Part shown: one piece after another, positions 18,158-26,976 of the stretch
Numbering within the stretch: the stretch's first letter is position 1
Layout: each line of letters starts with the position of its first letter
Assembly (NCBI RefSeq): GCF_019429625.1
Contig: NZ_JAHXRW010000009.1
Span: forward strand, 115,157-179,156
Length of the DNA: 64,000 nt
Direction: 5' to 3'
From: Celeribacter sp. PS-C1
GTDB lineage: Bacteria > Pseudomonadota > Alphaproteobacteria > Rhodobacterales > Rhodobacteraceae
Notes under the pieces: generated by a model
Database searches by the model: none
What the model was told of the DNA's origin: nothing
What the model saw: only the letters and a program-made list of their open reading frames with translations
Position numbers and translations under genes: made by a program

Positions 18158-19093
18158 ATGATACAAATTCTGGACTACCACGATCTCATTTCCGGGAAAG
18201 ATCCCGGAGGATTTTCAGCCAAACTTGGACAGGCCTGCCGCAGTGAAGGTGTGTTCCAACTCAAGGAACACGGCATCCCGCGCGGACTTTTGCGCGATGT
18301 CATCGACGCGGCACAGGAGTTCTTTGCTCTGCCGGAGGACGACAAGGCCCCGCTCGACATTCGCCATTCCGATTGCAATCGCGGATGGGCCGGGATGGGA
18401 GTGGAGCGCTCGGGCGGCCAGGATGGCCTGCCGTTGCGCAAAGAAAGTTTCAGCATCGGTTTGGATCTGCGCCCGGACGATCCGCGTGTCTTGGCCGGCG
18501 AGCCCTTTCGCGGGCTCAATGTCTGGCCCGATTGCGATCAGTTTCGCGATGTGATGCGCGACTACTACAAAGAGATGCTGGGCCTCGGGCGCGGCCTGAT
18601 GCGGGCGGTCGAAAGTGATCTCGATCTGCCGAAAGACTTTTTCAAACCACATTTCTCGGACCCGCTTGCGACCCTGCGTCTGTCTCACACGCCGGTCGAT
18701 CCATGGGCAGAGGGGCCCGTGACAGAGGTGCCGCAATTTGATTACGGCGCGCTGACCTTTGTGTTGTCGGATGGGGTTGCGGGGCTACAGGTGCAGAACC
18801 GCGCTGGGCGATGGTATGACATCCCGGACACGCCCGACACTTTGACGGTGCTCGTGGGAGAGGAATTGATGCGCTGGAGCAACGATCTCTACCGTGCCGC
18901 GCCCCATCGGATGTTGTCCCCGTCGAAGCCAAGGACGCTCGCCGCCTTTTATTTCGATCCCAACCCCGAAAGTCTGATCGCGCCTTTGCCGGGGCTGGGG
19001 GCGCCGCAATACCCGCCGGTGCGGGCGGCGGATTATCTGCGGGTGCGGCTCGAGCAGACCTATCTGCCGCTTGCCTCTGGACAGGGGCGCTGA
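18158..19093 (+). CDS. Isopenicillin-N-synthase-like 2OG/Fe(II) oxygenase
   Basis: A 311-residue protein. The N-terminal non-heme dioxygenase part (KLGQACRSEGVFQLKEHGIP) is followed by the double-stranded beta-helix oxygenase domain. The iron triad normally reads HTDYGALT. Here it is QFDYGALT, so the first histidine is Q193, while D195, H250 (RAAPHRM) and R259 (2-oxoglutarate-binding position) remain. The protein may therefore bind iron poorly or differently. It stands divergent from ugpB, and a TusA gene follows 21 bp later. Substrate unknown. Confidence 0.82.
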   Translation: MIQILDYHDLISGKDPGGFSAKLGQACRSEGVFQLKEHGIPRGLLRDVIDAAQEFFALPEDDKAPLDIRHSDCNRGWAGMGVERSGGQDGLPLRKESFSIGLDLRPDDPRVLAGEPFRGLNVWPDCDQFRDVMRDYYKEMLGLGRGLMRAVESDLDLPKDFFKPHFSDPLATLRLSHTPVDPWAEGPVTEVPQFDYGALTFVLSDGVAGLQVQNRAGRWYDIPDTPDTLTVLVGEELMRWSNDLYRAAPHRMLSPSKPRTLAAFYFDPNPESLIAPLPGLGAPQYPPVRAADYLRVRLEQTYLPLASGQGR

Positions 19094-19114
19094 GGCTGGA
19101 TTAAGCCTCTGAAT

Positions 19115-19384
19115 ATGACGGAAACGACAGATCAGCACAGTCAGGAAATTGGCCCGGAGGCTTGGGACGAGACCCTAGATGCCATCGGGCTGATCTGTCC
19201 GTTGCCAGTGCTCAAGGCGCGAAAGCGGCTTTTGTCGATGGCGCCGGGGCAGGTGTTGCGGCTTCTGGCCTCTGACCCTGCCGCGGTGATCGACGTGCCG
19301 CATTTCTGTCAGGAGGCCGGGCATAGCTTTCTCGCCATGACGGATCATGGCGAGAGCCAAAGCTATTTTCTCAAGCGCGGATAA
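19115..19384 (+). CDS. tusA: TusA-family sulfurtransferase
   Basis: An 89-residue protein with the persulfide-carrying motif CPLPVLKA (C28) of the TusA/YeeD/YedF family, at the usual size. It accepts sulfur on C28 and passes it to partners in thiouridine or molybdenum-cofactor/formate-dehydrogenase sulfuration. The end overlaps the convergent mobA gene by 14 bp. Neighbouring mobA suggests a molybdoenzyme role, but a tRNA or general sulfur role is equally possible. Confidence 0.85.
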   Translation: MTETTDQHSQEIGPEAWDETLDAIGLICPLPVLKARKRLLSMAPGQVLRLLASDPAAVIDVPHFCQEAGHSFLAMTDHGESQSYFLKRG

Positions 19385-20006
19385 GCCGGTTCTCGGCGCG
19401 AGCCAGATCCTCGGGCGTGTTGATGTTGAAGAAAAGCTCCTCGGGGTGCTCTGCCTCGAATAGCACTGGCACGGCGCCTTTGCCTTCGGCAAATTGCTGC
19501 ATCCGGCGTTGATTGCGCTGAAGTGCGACGCGCAGGTCGTGGCGCAAGGTCACCGGCCAGAGTCCAAAGGTCGGATGCCAGCGCACCTCATCCTTTTCCT
19601 TGGTCACCGCGATGCCGAAGCCTTCGGGATGTGACACCGTAGCCAGTCGCGTCACCAGATCGGTCGGGAAAAACGGCGTGTCGGTCGCGACCGTGACGAT
19701 GGCCTCAAAGCCTTTCATTGCGGCCCAATCGAGCCCGGCCAAGACGCCAGCCAAAGGCCCCTGTTCCTCGGGCGTGCCATCGGGCAGGATCGGAAAGCCG
19801 AATTCGGAATAGCGTTTCGGGTCGCCATTGGCGCTGATCGCCAACGTGGCGCATTGCGGGGCTAGCCGGTCGATGATCCGCTCGATCAAACGCGCGCCGC
19901 CCAATTCCACCATGCCTTTGTCGACGCCGCCGAGGCGGGTGCCTTGCCCGCCTGCGAGAATGACGCCGGGAAAGACACCCTCAGAGACCCTGGGACCTAG
20001 TGACAT
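19371..20006 (-). CDS. mobA: Molybdenum cofactor guanylyltransferase MobA
   Basis: A 211-residue nucleotidyltransferase that joins GMP to molybdopterin to form the bis-MGD cofactor. The signature LAGGQGTRLGGVDKGM is near the N-terminus; ATDTPFFP gives the metal-binding Asp and FNINTPEDL closes the protein. ATG at 20006 is preferred (GGGAG upstream) over one at 20075. The nitrate reductase encoded 9 kb downstream needs this cofactor, so the clustering makes functional sense. Confidence 0.9.
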   Translation of the reverse strand: MSLGPRVSEGVFPGVILAGGQGTRLGGVDKGMVELGGARLIERIIDRLAPQCATLAISANGDPKRYSEFGFPILPDGTPEEQGPLAGVLAGLDWAAMKGFEAIVTVATDTPFFPTDLVTRLATVSHPEGFGIAVTKEKDEVRWHPTFGLWPVTLRHDLRVALQRNQRRMQQFAEGKGAVPVLFEAEHPEELFFNINTPEDLARAENRLIRA

Positions 20007-20086
20007 ATCCTGTGCTCCCTCTATGAGCTTCCCCCCGTGGCTGCCATTCTGTATGTCCGAGGAGAGGCAAATCAAGGGGCAAAGAC

Positions 20087-20584
20087 ATGCTCGGATATGT
20101 GATGGCGGAAGGCCGCGGAGAGGTCGATGCGCTGCTTGCGGCGCTTGCGGAGCGGTTGCAGGCCGAGGGGCGTCGTGTCACGGGTGCGGTTCAGATCAAC
20201 ACCGAACTGCCCAATGACGTCAAATGTCGGATGGAGCTGCAGTTGTTGCCTGCGGGCGAGCGGGTGCAAATCTCGCAAAGCCTCGGGGCGTTGTCCAAGG
20301 GCTGTCGTCTGAATCCGGAGGGGCTGGAACAGGCGGTGCATCATACGGAAAAGGGCCTCGATACAGGCGCCGAGATGGTTCTGATCAACAAATTCGGCAA
20401 GCAAGAGGTCGAAGGCCGCGGCTTTCGCAATCTGATCGGCGAGGCTCTGTCACAGGGCGTGCCAGTCATTGTCGGCGTCAATGCCAAAAACATCGCCGGG
20501 TTTCTGGCGTTTGCTGGAGACTTCGCCGAAGAGCTCGCGCCGGAGATTGAGGCGCTGCATGGCTGGTGTCTGGAGACTCTTTGA
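20087..20584 (+). CDS. DUF2478 domain-containing protein
   Basis: A 165-residue soluble protein of the DUF2478 family, recognised by its opening (LGYVMAEGRGEVDALLAALAE), the middle RVQISQSLGALSKGCRLNP and the region MVLINKFGKQEVEGRGF. The layout resembles a P-loop-type alpha/beta protein without a canonical Walker A. DUF2478 genes often lie near molybdenum transport or cofactor genes, and here mobA is divergent 80 bp away. The biochemical function is not known. Confidence 0.8.
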   Translation: MLGYVMAEGRGEVDALLAALAERLQAEGRRVTGAVQINTELPNDVKCRMELQLLPAGERVQISQSLGALSKGCRLNPEGLEQAVHHTEKGLDTGAEMVLINKFGKQEVEGRGFRNLIGEALSQGVPVIVGVNAKNIAGFLAFAGDFAEELAPEIEALHGWCLETL

Positions 20585-20696
20585 GGTGATTAAATATTGG
20601 GCGATGTTGTCCATGAATTAGGCGAGAGAGAAGTCGTGCCATCGCCTACCGACAGGAATCGTTTACTTCCTGCACAGCTTGGCGCGATTTGAAGCC

Positions 20697-21281
20697 ATGA
20701 GTGCCGCTCTTTCCATCATCGTCGTCGAAACCGACCGCACCCGCGCCCAGCTGATCGTCGACAGCCTGCGCGATGCCGGGGATTTCGACATTTTCGTCAT
20801 CTCCGAAGTTACAGGCCTTGCGCGTCAAATTCAGGCGCGCAATCCGGATGTGGTCCTGATCGACATCGAAAACCCGTCGCGCGACACGATGGAAGAACTG
20901 GCGCTGGCCTCCGGCCCGCTGGATCGTCCGGTTGCGATGTTTGTCGACCGCTCGGACGAAGGCCTGTCCTCTGCGGCGATCGAGGCGGGCGTGTCGGCCT
21001 ATATCGTCGACGGGCTGCAATCTCCGCGCGTCAAGCCGATCATGGACGCCGCCATCGCGCGGTTTCGCATGTTCCAGCGCATGCGTACGGAACTGGCGGA
21101 GACGAAAAAGGCGCTGGAAGAGCGCAAGGTCATCGACCGCGCCAAGGGCATGTTGATGCGCGCCAAAGGCATCGGTGAAGACGAAGCCTATGCGCTCCTG
21201 CGGAAGACTGCGATGGATCAGGGCAAACGCGTCGCCGATGTGGCGCAGGCTCTGGTGACGGCGGCGGGGCTACTGTCATGA
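20697..21281 (+). CDS. nasT: NasT, ANTAR-domain antiterminator
   Basis: A 194-residue regulator with a receiver-like domain (residues 1-120) and a C-terminal ANTAR RNA-binding domain (about 125-190: RKVIDRAKGMLMRAKGIGEDEAYALLRKTAMDQ). In Paracoccus and Azotobacter NasT binds leader RNA and prevents termination ahead of nitrate genes, and NasS holds it inactive without nitrate. The stop overlaps the nasS start by 4 bp, as expected for the pair. ATG at 20697 lacks a strong ribosome site. Confidence 0.92.
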   Translation: MSAALSIIVVETDRTRAQLIVDSLRDAGDFDIFVISEVTGLARQIQARNPDVVLIDIENPSRDTMEELALASGPLDRPVAMFVDRSDEGLSSAAIEAGVSAYIVDGLQSPRVKPIMDAAIARFRMFQRMRTELAETKKALEERKVIDRAKGMLMRAKGIGEDEAYALLRKTAMDQGKRVADVAQALVTAAGLLS

Positions 21282-22453
21282 GACCCACCACACTGTCCGT
21301 TGGCTATATTCCCTTGATCGACGCCGCCCCTTTGATCGTGGCGCAGGAGATGGGTTTTGCCGCCGAAGAAGGGCTGTCGCTTGATCTCAAGCCCGCGCCC
21401 TCGTGGTCGTCGGTGCGCGACATGCTGGCCTTTGGTCGGGCGGACGCCGCGCATATGTTGTCTCCGGTGCCTGTGGCCACGGCGCTCGGTCTGGGCGGTT
21501 CTGGGGTGCAATTCGCGGCGCTTTCCGTCCTGTCTATGAATGGCAATGTCATCGGTGTGTCGAATGATCTCGCCGCACGGCTGCGCGATGTTGGGCACGG
21601 GTTCGGGTTTGACGATGCTGAGAAAGCCGGGCGCGATTTGATCAAGGCGGCGAATGGCCGTCTGCGCATCGGGGTGCCTTTCCCGTTTTCGATGCATGCC
21701 GAGCTTTTGTATTATTGGCTCTCTGCGCTGGGTCTGCCCGCGCCGCAATCCGTTGATATCCGTACGGTGCCGCCGCCATTGATGGGCGCCGCGATTGAAG
21801 CGGGCGAGATCGACGCGTTCTGCGTTGGTGAACCTTGGGGCTCGCAGGCGGTGGAACATGGCGGGGGCGAGTTGTTGCTGCCGGGCTGCGCGATCTGGTC
21901 GGCTGCGCCCGAAAAAGTGCTGGCTGTGCGCGCTGATTGGGCGGAGCAGGAACAAGCCCTGATGGGTCGTCTGATCCGAGCGGTCTGGCGCGCGGGGCGG
22001 TGGCTGGGCACGGCGGACAGTCCGATGCTGGCCTCTGAACTGCTGAGCCGTCCTGAGTATCTCGATCTGCCGTCTGAGATGCTGGAGCGCGCGCTGACCG
22101 GCAATATGGTGATTTCCGCGCAGGGCGACGCGCGTCGGGTCGAGGGGTTCGTCGAGTTCTACAAAGGTGCCGCGAGTTTCCCGTGGCGGTCTCAGGCGGA
22201 GTGGATCGGCACGCAATTGGCGGCGCGCACGGGGCTTGATCGCGAGGCGGCACAGCGGGCGGCGCATGGCGTGTTCCGGTCTGATCTCTATCGGCAAGCA
22301 CTCGATTCGACCTCCGCCGATTTGCCTGGTGCATCTTCGAAACAAGAGGGCGGATTGAGCGTGCCAACGGCGGTTGCATCGAAGGTCGGGCAGCTGATTC
22401 TTGAGAAGAACCAGTTTTTCGACGGACGCGTTTTTGATCCTTTCGTGAAATGA
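21278..22453 (+). CDS. nasS: NasS, cytoplasmic nitrate/nitrite sensor
   Basis: A 391-residue protein of the NrtA/CmpA binding-protein family with no signal peptide, beginning MRPTTLSVGYIPLIDAAPLI. It therefore senses nitrate or nitrite inside the cell rather than delivering it. Ligand-site stretches are shared with NrtA encoded downstream (DAAHMLSPVPVA, GEIDAFCVGEPWGSQAV). Its ATG overlaps the nasT stop, giving balanced synthesis of the NasS-NasT complex. Confidence 0.9.
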   Translation: MRPTTLSVGYIPLIDAAPLIVAQEMGFAAEEGLSLDLKPAPSWSSVRDMLAFGRADAAHMLSPVPVATALGLGGSGVQFAALSVLSMNGNVIGVSNDLAARLRDVGHGFGFDDAEKAGRDLIKAANGRLRIGVPFPFSMHAELLYYWLSALGLPAPQSVDIRTVPPPLMGAAIEAGEIDAFCVGEPWGSQAVEHGGGELLLPGCAIWSAAPEKVLAVRADWAEQEQALMGRLIRAVWRAGRWLGTADSPMLASELLSRPEYLDLPSEMLERALTGNMVISAQGDARRVEGFVEFYKGAASFPWRSQAEWIGTQLAARTGLDREAAQRAAHGVFRSDLYRQALDSTSADLPGASSKQEGGLSVPTAVASKVGQLILEKNQFFDGRVFDPFVK

Positions 22454-22551
22454 TGCGCAAAATTTAGGCTGATCTTTGCACCTGCGGCAAGATTTGAGGG
22501 AAAGACATCGAAATCACCTTTGCCAGCGCAGCATTTCGGCGGACATTGGAA

Positions 22552-22604
22552 GCATCGCAAGGCAACGATGCCGCGATACGGAACATTTTCCCGAAGATCG
22601 GGAA
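22552..22604 (+). promoter_or_regulatory. Candidate ANTAR (NasT) target hairpins in nrtA leader
   Basis: Two hairpins precede a terminator. P1: GCATCG/CGATGC (22552-22557, 22566-22571) with loop CAAGGCAA, which contains an A-x-x-G hexanucleotide (AAGGCA). P2: TTCCCG/CGGGAA (22588-22593, 22599-22604) with loop AAGAT. Paired loops with A at position 1 and G at 4 are the known ANTAR ligand; P1 fits and P2 fits only loosely. Confidence 0.6.
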
Positions 22605-22641
22605 GTCTGCATATGCCTCGGCGAACGGGGCAACAGAGCAA

Positions 22642-22697
22642 AGCCGCTCGATACACCGCCCCTTCTCCTCCCAGGCGGTCTATCGGCGGCTTTTTTC
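22642..22697 (+). terminator. Leader terminator upstream of nrtA
   Basis: Three nested arms, GCCGC/GCGGC, CGATA/TATCG and CCGCC/GGCGG, end in TTTTTT at 22691-22696. It lies 40 bp before the nrtA start, so transcription of the whole nitrate operon must pass it. This is the element NasT should override when nitrate is present. Confidence 0.85.
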
Positions 22698-22735
22698 GTT
22701 TTTTCTCCTCAACAGGGAACAACAGGGACAAATAG

Positions 22736-24103
22736 ATGAAGAACCTTCTCCTCGGCCTCGCAGCCACGACCGCACTCGCCACGGGTGCCTGGGCAGAAAT
22801 GCTCGATCTGGAAAAAGACGAACTGACCTTCGGGTTCATCAAACTGACCGACATGGCGCCGCTCGCGGTGGCTTATGAACAGGGTTTCTTTGACGACGAA
22901 GGTCTCTTTGTCACGCTCGAAGCCCAAGCCAACTGGAAAGTGCTTCTGGATGGCGTGATCGACGGCACGCTGGATGGGGCGCATATGCTCGCCGGTCAGC
23001 CGCTGGCCGCGACCATCGGTTTTGGCACCGAGGCGCATATCATCACGCCCTTTTCGATGGATCTGAACGGCAACGGCATCACCGTCTCCAACGAGGTCTG
23101 GGAAGAGATGAAGCCGAACATTCCGGTGGATGCGGACGGCAAAGTCCAGCACCCGATTTCGGCCTCCGCTCTGGCGCCGGTCGTCGAGAAATACAAATCC
23201 GAAGGCAAGCCCTTCAACATGGGTATGGTTTTCCCGGTGTCCACGCATAACTACGAGTTGCGCTACTGGCTGGCCGCGGGTGGTCTGCATCCGGGCTACT
23301 ACTCCCCCGAGAACATCACCGGCCAGATTGGTGCTGACGTGTTCCTCTCCGTGACACCCCCGCCGCAGATGCCCGCCACCTTGGAGGCAGGCACGATCTA
23401 CGGCTACTGCGTCGGTGAGCCGTGGAACCAGCAGGCCGTCGCCAAAGGAATCGGCGTGCCAGTGATCACCGACTACGAGCTTTGGAAGAACAACCCGGAG
23501 AAGGTCTTCGGCATCACCGCAGAGTTTGCCGAAGAGTACCCGAACACCACGCTCGCCGTGACCAAGGCGCTCATTCGTGCGGCCATGTGGCTTGATGAGA
23601 ATGACAACGCCAACCGCGAAGAGGCCGTGGAAATCCTGTCGCGTCCCGATTACGTCGGCGCCGACCAGGAGGTGATTGCCGCCTCCATGACCGGCACCTT
23701 CGAATATGAACCGGGCGATGTGCGTGAGGTGCCGGACTTCAACGTGTTCTTCCGCTATAACGCGACTTATCCGTTCTATTCCGATGCCGTATGGTATCTG
23801 ACCCAGATGCGTCGTTGGGGCCAGATTTCCGAGGCCAAGCCGGACAGCTGGTATGATGAGGTCGCGAAATCCGTCTACAAGCCGGAGATCTACCTCGAAG
23901 CGGCCCGTCTTTTGGTCGACGAAGGTCTCGCCAACGAAGCCGACTTCCCTTGGGACAGCGATGGCTACAAAGCGCCGACGCCCTCCGCCGACATCATCGA
24001 CGGCATCGCCTATGACGGCAAAGCTCCGAACGCTTACCTCGACAGCCTGCCGATTGGCCTGAAAGGCGATCAGACCGTCGTTGGTACCGAAGTTAAGGGC
24101 TAA
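22736..24103 (+). CDS. nrtA: Nitrate ABC transporter binding protein NrtA
   Basis: A 455-residue periplasmic protein with a 20-residue Sec signal ending in ATGAWA. The mature part has the NrtA motifs [33 protein letters not shown] and [15 protein letters not shown]. It captures nitrate (possibly nitrite) for the NrtB-NrtCD importer. ATG at 22736 follows AGGG. First structural gene after the leader terminator; a strong hairpin separates it from nrtB. Confidence 0.92.
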   Translation: MKNLLLGLAATTALATGAWAEMLDLEKDELTFGFIKLTDMAPLAVAYEQGFFDDEGLFVTLEAQANWKVLLDGVIDGTLDGAHMLAGQPLAATIGFGTEAHIITPFSMDLNGNGITVSNEVWEEMKPNIPVDADGKVQHPISASALAPVVEKYKSEGKPFNMGMVFPVSTHNYELRYWLAAGGLHPGYYSPENITGQIGADVFLSVTPPPQMPATLEAGTIYGYCVGEPWNQQAVAKGIGVPVITDYELWKNNPEKVFGITAEFAEEYPNTTLAVTKALIRAAMWLDENDNANREEAVEILSRPDYVGADQEVIAASMTGTFEYEPGDVREVPDFNVFFRYNATYPFYSDAVWYLTQMRRWGQISEAKPDSWYDEVAKSVYKPEIYLEAARLLVDEGLANEADFPWDSDGYKAPTPSADIIDGIAYDGKAPNAYLDSLPIGLKGDQTVVGTEVKG

Positions 24104-24112
24104 ATTCCCCTG

Positions 24113-24140
24113 GGGGCGCGCCGCTTCCTGAGCGCGCCCC
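24113..24140 (+). other. Intercistronic hairpin after nrtA
   Basis: GGGGCGCGC/GCGCGCCCC, a 9-bp GC stem with a 10-base loop, just after the nrtA stop. No T-run follows. Probably stabilises nrtA mRNA or lowers expression of the following genes. Confidence 0.65.
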
Positions 24141-24185
24141 AACCACCCCAAATCAAACTCTCTTGTCTCTCGTGAGGACGCCGCA

Positions 24186-25280
24186 ATGACTGCTATCGAC
24201 CCCCAAGCGCTTGACGCCGAGGCCACAGCGAAAGCTCGTGCGGCCCGTCGCGCGAAACTTTTCACCCGTATCAACAAGGCCGACGCCTGGTTTCAGGTTC
24301 TGGGCCTGTCATGGATGACGCCTGTCTTGAAAGCGCTCGCGGGTGACAACCCGAAGGCGCAGGGCAAGGAGATCTGGAAACTCCTCGGTGTGCCGGTACT
24401 GGCCATCGTCGGGTTCCTGATGCTCTGGGGAACATTGGCGCCGAAGGTGCAGACCTCTCTGGGCGCGATCCCCGGTCCTGCGGCTGTTTGGGATGAGGCG
24501 GTGAACCTGCATCAGGACGCCATCGCCAAGGCCGAGAAAAAGGCCGCCTTTATCGAGCGCGTCGATGCACGCAATGAACGTTTCATCGCCAACGGTCAGC
24601 CCGAAAAGGTGAAGGACATTCCCTACACCGGTTCGCCGTCTTACTATGAACAAATCTGGACCTCGATCAAAACCGTGTTCTTCGGCTTCCTGATCGGCTC
24701 GGCCATCGCGATCCCGCTGGGCATCCTCGCCGGTCTGTCGCCCTATGCCAATGCCGCGATCAACCCGCTGGTGCAAATCTTCAAACCCGTGTCACCGCTG
24801 GCGTGGTTGCCGATCGTGACCATGGTGGTTTCCGCGCTTTACACGACGAATGACGGGCTTTTCGCGAAGTCCTTCCTCGTCTCCGCCATCACCGTGACGC
24901 TTTGCTCTCTGTGGCCGACGCTGATCAACACCTCTTTAGGTGTGGCCTCCATCGACAAGGACCTCGTGTCGGTCTCCAAAGTGCTGAAAATGGGCACATG
25001 GCAGAAGATCACGAAACTTGTCCTGCCCTCCGCCCTGCCGCTGATCTTCACCGGTCTGCGCCTGTCCCTCGGTGTGGGCTGGATGGTGCTGATCGCCGCT
25101 GAAATGCTGGCGCAGAACCCCGGTCTCGGCAAATTCGTCTGGGACGAGTTCCAGAACGGCTCCTCGCAATCGCTCGCGAAAATCATCGTCGCCGTGCTGA
25201 CCATCGGGATTATCGGCTTCCTTCTGGACCGTGTGATGTTCGCGCTGCAATCCCTCTTCACCTTCACGAACAACCGGTGA
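24186..25280 (+). CDS. nrtB: Nitrate ABC transporter permease NrtB
   Basis: A 364-residue membrane protein. The N-terminal 100 residues are an extension with one hydrophobic segment (VPVLAIVGFLMLWGTLAP). The remaining 260 residues form the usual binding-protein-dependent permease with IFKPVSPLAWLPIVTMVV and the EAA-type loop. This length is normal for proteobacterial NrtB. ATG at 24186 follows GAGGA. The stop overlaps or nearly overlaps the nrtCD start, indicating coupling. Confidence 0.9.
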   Translation: MTAIDPQALDAEATAKARAARRAKLFTRINKADAWFQVLGLSWMTPVLKALAGDNPKAQGKEIWKLLGVPVLAIVGFLMLWGTLAPKVQTSLGAIPGPAAVWDEAVNLHQDAIAKAEKKAAFIERVDARNERFIANGQPEKVKDIPYTGSPSYYEQIWTSIKTVFFGFLIGSAIAIPLGILAGLSPYANAAINPLVQIFKPVSPLAWLPIVTMVVSALYTTNDGLFAKSFLVSAITVTLCSLWPTLINTSLGVASIDKDLVSVSKVLKMGTWQKITKLVLPSALPLIFTGLRLSLGVGWMVLIAAEMLAQNPGLGKFVWDEFQNGSSQSLAKIIVAVLTIGIIGFLLDRVMFALQSLFTFTNNR

Positions 25281-26971
25281 TCGCCATGGGTATTCTGACG
25301 TTTGACAATGTGTCCAAAGGCTTCGGTGAGGGTCTGCACCGCACTGAAGTTCTGAAAAACATCAACCTCGATGTGCAGGAGGGCGAGTTCCTTGTCCTTC
25401 TGGGCTTTTCCGGCACTGGCAAGACGACGCTGATCAACCTGATGGCGGGGCTTGAGATGCCGTCCTCCGGCAAGGTCACGTTCAAGGGCAAAGACATCAC
25501 GGGGCCCGGTCCGGAGCGCGGTGTGATCTTTCAGAACTATTCGCTGATGCCCTGGCTGACGGTGGATCAGAACGTCGCTCTGGCGGTGGACACGATCTTT
25601 CCCGATCTGCCCAAAGCGGAGAAGCAGGAAAAGGTCGATCATTTCGTCAAAATGGTGGGGCTGAGCCATGCGAAAACCCGTCGTCCGGCGGAGCTTTCGG
25701 GCGGGATGCGCCAGCGTGTGAACGTGGCGCGGGCTCTGGCGATGAACCCGGAAGTGTTGCTTCTGGACGAGCCGCTCTCGGCGCTCGATGCGCTGACGCG
25801 GGCGAACCTTGCCGATGAGATCGAACACATCTGGGAGGCTGACAAAAAGACCTGTGTGCTGATCACCAACGATGTGGACGAGGCCATTCTTTTGGCCGAC
25901 CGCATCATAGCGCTCAATCCCGATGGTAGTCTTGGCGAAGAATTCAAAGTCACCATTCCGCGTCCGCGTGAACGCGGCGAGATGAACCATGACGAGACCT
26001 TCCACAAACTGCGCGCTGAGGTCACGACTTACCTCATGGATGTGGGGATCGAGGCGAAGGCCGAGGGCAGCAAGCTTTTGCCCAACGTCACCGCAATTCA
26101 CCAAGTGCCGAAGGCCGTGACCAAGGCGCAGGAAGGCCTGATCGACAACCGTTTCCTGAGCTTCGAAGGCCTTCACAAAGTCTACCCAACGCCGAAAGGC
26201 CCGCTCACGGTGGTCGAGGATTTCAACCTGAAACTCAACCGCGGCGAATTCATTTCGCTCATTGGGCATTCGGGCTGTGGCAAATCCACGGTTCTCACTA
26301 TGGCTGCCGGTCTCAACGACATCTCGAAAGGCGCGATCAAACTCGACGGCTTCGAGGTGCGCGGTGCCGACCCGGAGCGCGCCGTAGTCTTCCAATCGCC
26401 GAACCTGTTTCCCTGGCTCACAGCAAAGGAGAACGTGTCCATTGGTGTCGACAGAGTTTACCCCACCGCCTCGCAGCCCGAACGGCAGGATGTCGTTGAA
26501 TATTATCTTGAAAGGGTCGGTCTCGCTGACTCTATGGACAAGCCCGCGTCGGAGATGTCCAACGGTATGAGGCAACGTGTGGGCATCGCCCGCGCCTTTG
26601 CGCTCTCTCCGAAACTTCTGCTTTTGGATGAACCCTTCGGCATGCTCGACAGCCTCACGCGCTGGGAGCTCCAAGAGGTTCTGATGGAGGTTTGGGAACG
26701 CACGAAAGTGACGGCCATCTGTGTGACGCATGACGTGGATGAAGCCATCCTTCTGGCCGACCGGGTGGTGATGATGACCAACGGCCCGCAGGCCACGATC
26801 GGCAAGATCACCGAAGTGAACCTGCCGCGTCCGCGCACCCGCAAGGCGCTTTTGGAGCACCCGGACTACTACACATATCGTCAGGAAGTGCTCGATTTCC
26901 TCGAGGAATACGAACACGGCGCCAAGCCCAAGGCAAAAAAGCCTGAGCCGAAAGCCATCGCGGCGGAGTAA
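25277..26971 (+). CDS. Nitrate ABC transporter ATPase, NrtC-NrtD two-NBD fusion
   Basis: A 564-residue protein with two complete nucleotide-binding domains. The first has Walker A GFSGTGKTT and signature LSGGMRQRV. The second (from about residue 295) has GHSGCGKST and the degenerate signature MSNGMRQRV. Each has a Walker B (LLLDEPLSALD and LLLDEPFGMLD). So a single chain supplies both ATPases, where cyanobacteria use NrtC plus NrtD, and the NrtC C-terminal sensor domain is absent. GTG at 25277 overlaps the nrtB stop; ATG at 25286 is an equally good start. Confidence 0.88.
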   Translation: MIAMGILTFDNVSKGFGEGLHRTEVLKNINLDVQEGEFLVLLGFSGTGKTTLINLMAGLEMPSSGKVTFKGKDITGPGPERGVIFQNYSLMPWLTVDQNVALAVDTIFPDLPKAEKQEKVDHFVKMVGLSHAKTRRPAELSGGMRQRVNVARALAMNPEVLLLDEPLSALDALTRANLADEIEHIWEADKKTCVLITNDVDEAILLADRIIALNPDGSLGEEFKVTIPRPRERGEMNHDETFHKLRAEVTTYLMDVGIEAKAEGSKLLPNVTAIHQVPKAVTKAQEGLIDNRFLSFEGLHKVYPTPKGPLTVVEDFNLKLNRGEFISLIGHSGCGKSTVLTMAAGLNDISKGAIKLDGFEVRGADPERAVVFQSPNLFPWLTAKENVSIGVDRVYPTASQPERQDVVEYYLERVGLADSMDKPASEMSNGMRQRVGIARAFALSPKLLLLDEPFGMLDSLTRWELQEVLMEVWERTKVTAICVTHDVDEAILLADRVVMMTNGPQATIGKITEVNLPRPRTRKALLEHPDYYTYRQEVLDFLEEYEHGAKPKAKKPEPKAIAAE

Positions 26972-26976
26972 AAGAT

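Noticed and set aside
20619..20672. Two inverted repeats (TAGGCGA/TCGCCTA and CAGGAA/TTCCTG) before nasT as an ANTAR target
   Set aside because: The loops (16 and 8 bases) do not give an A-x-x-G hexaloop, and no terminator follows them.
22465..22485. Sigma-54-like promoter before the nrtA leader (AGGCTGATCTTTGCA)
   Set aside because: The GG and GC dinucleotides are one base off the strict -24/-12 spacing.
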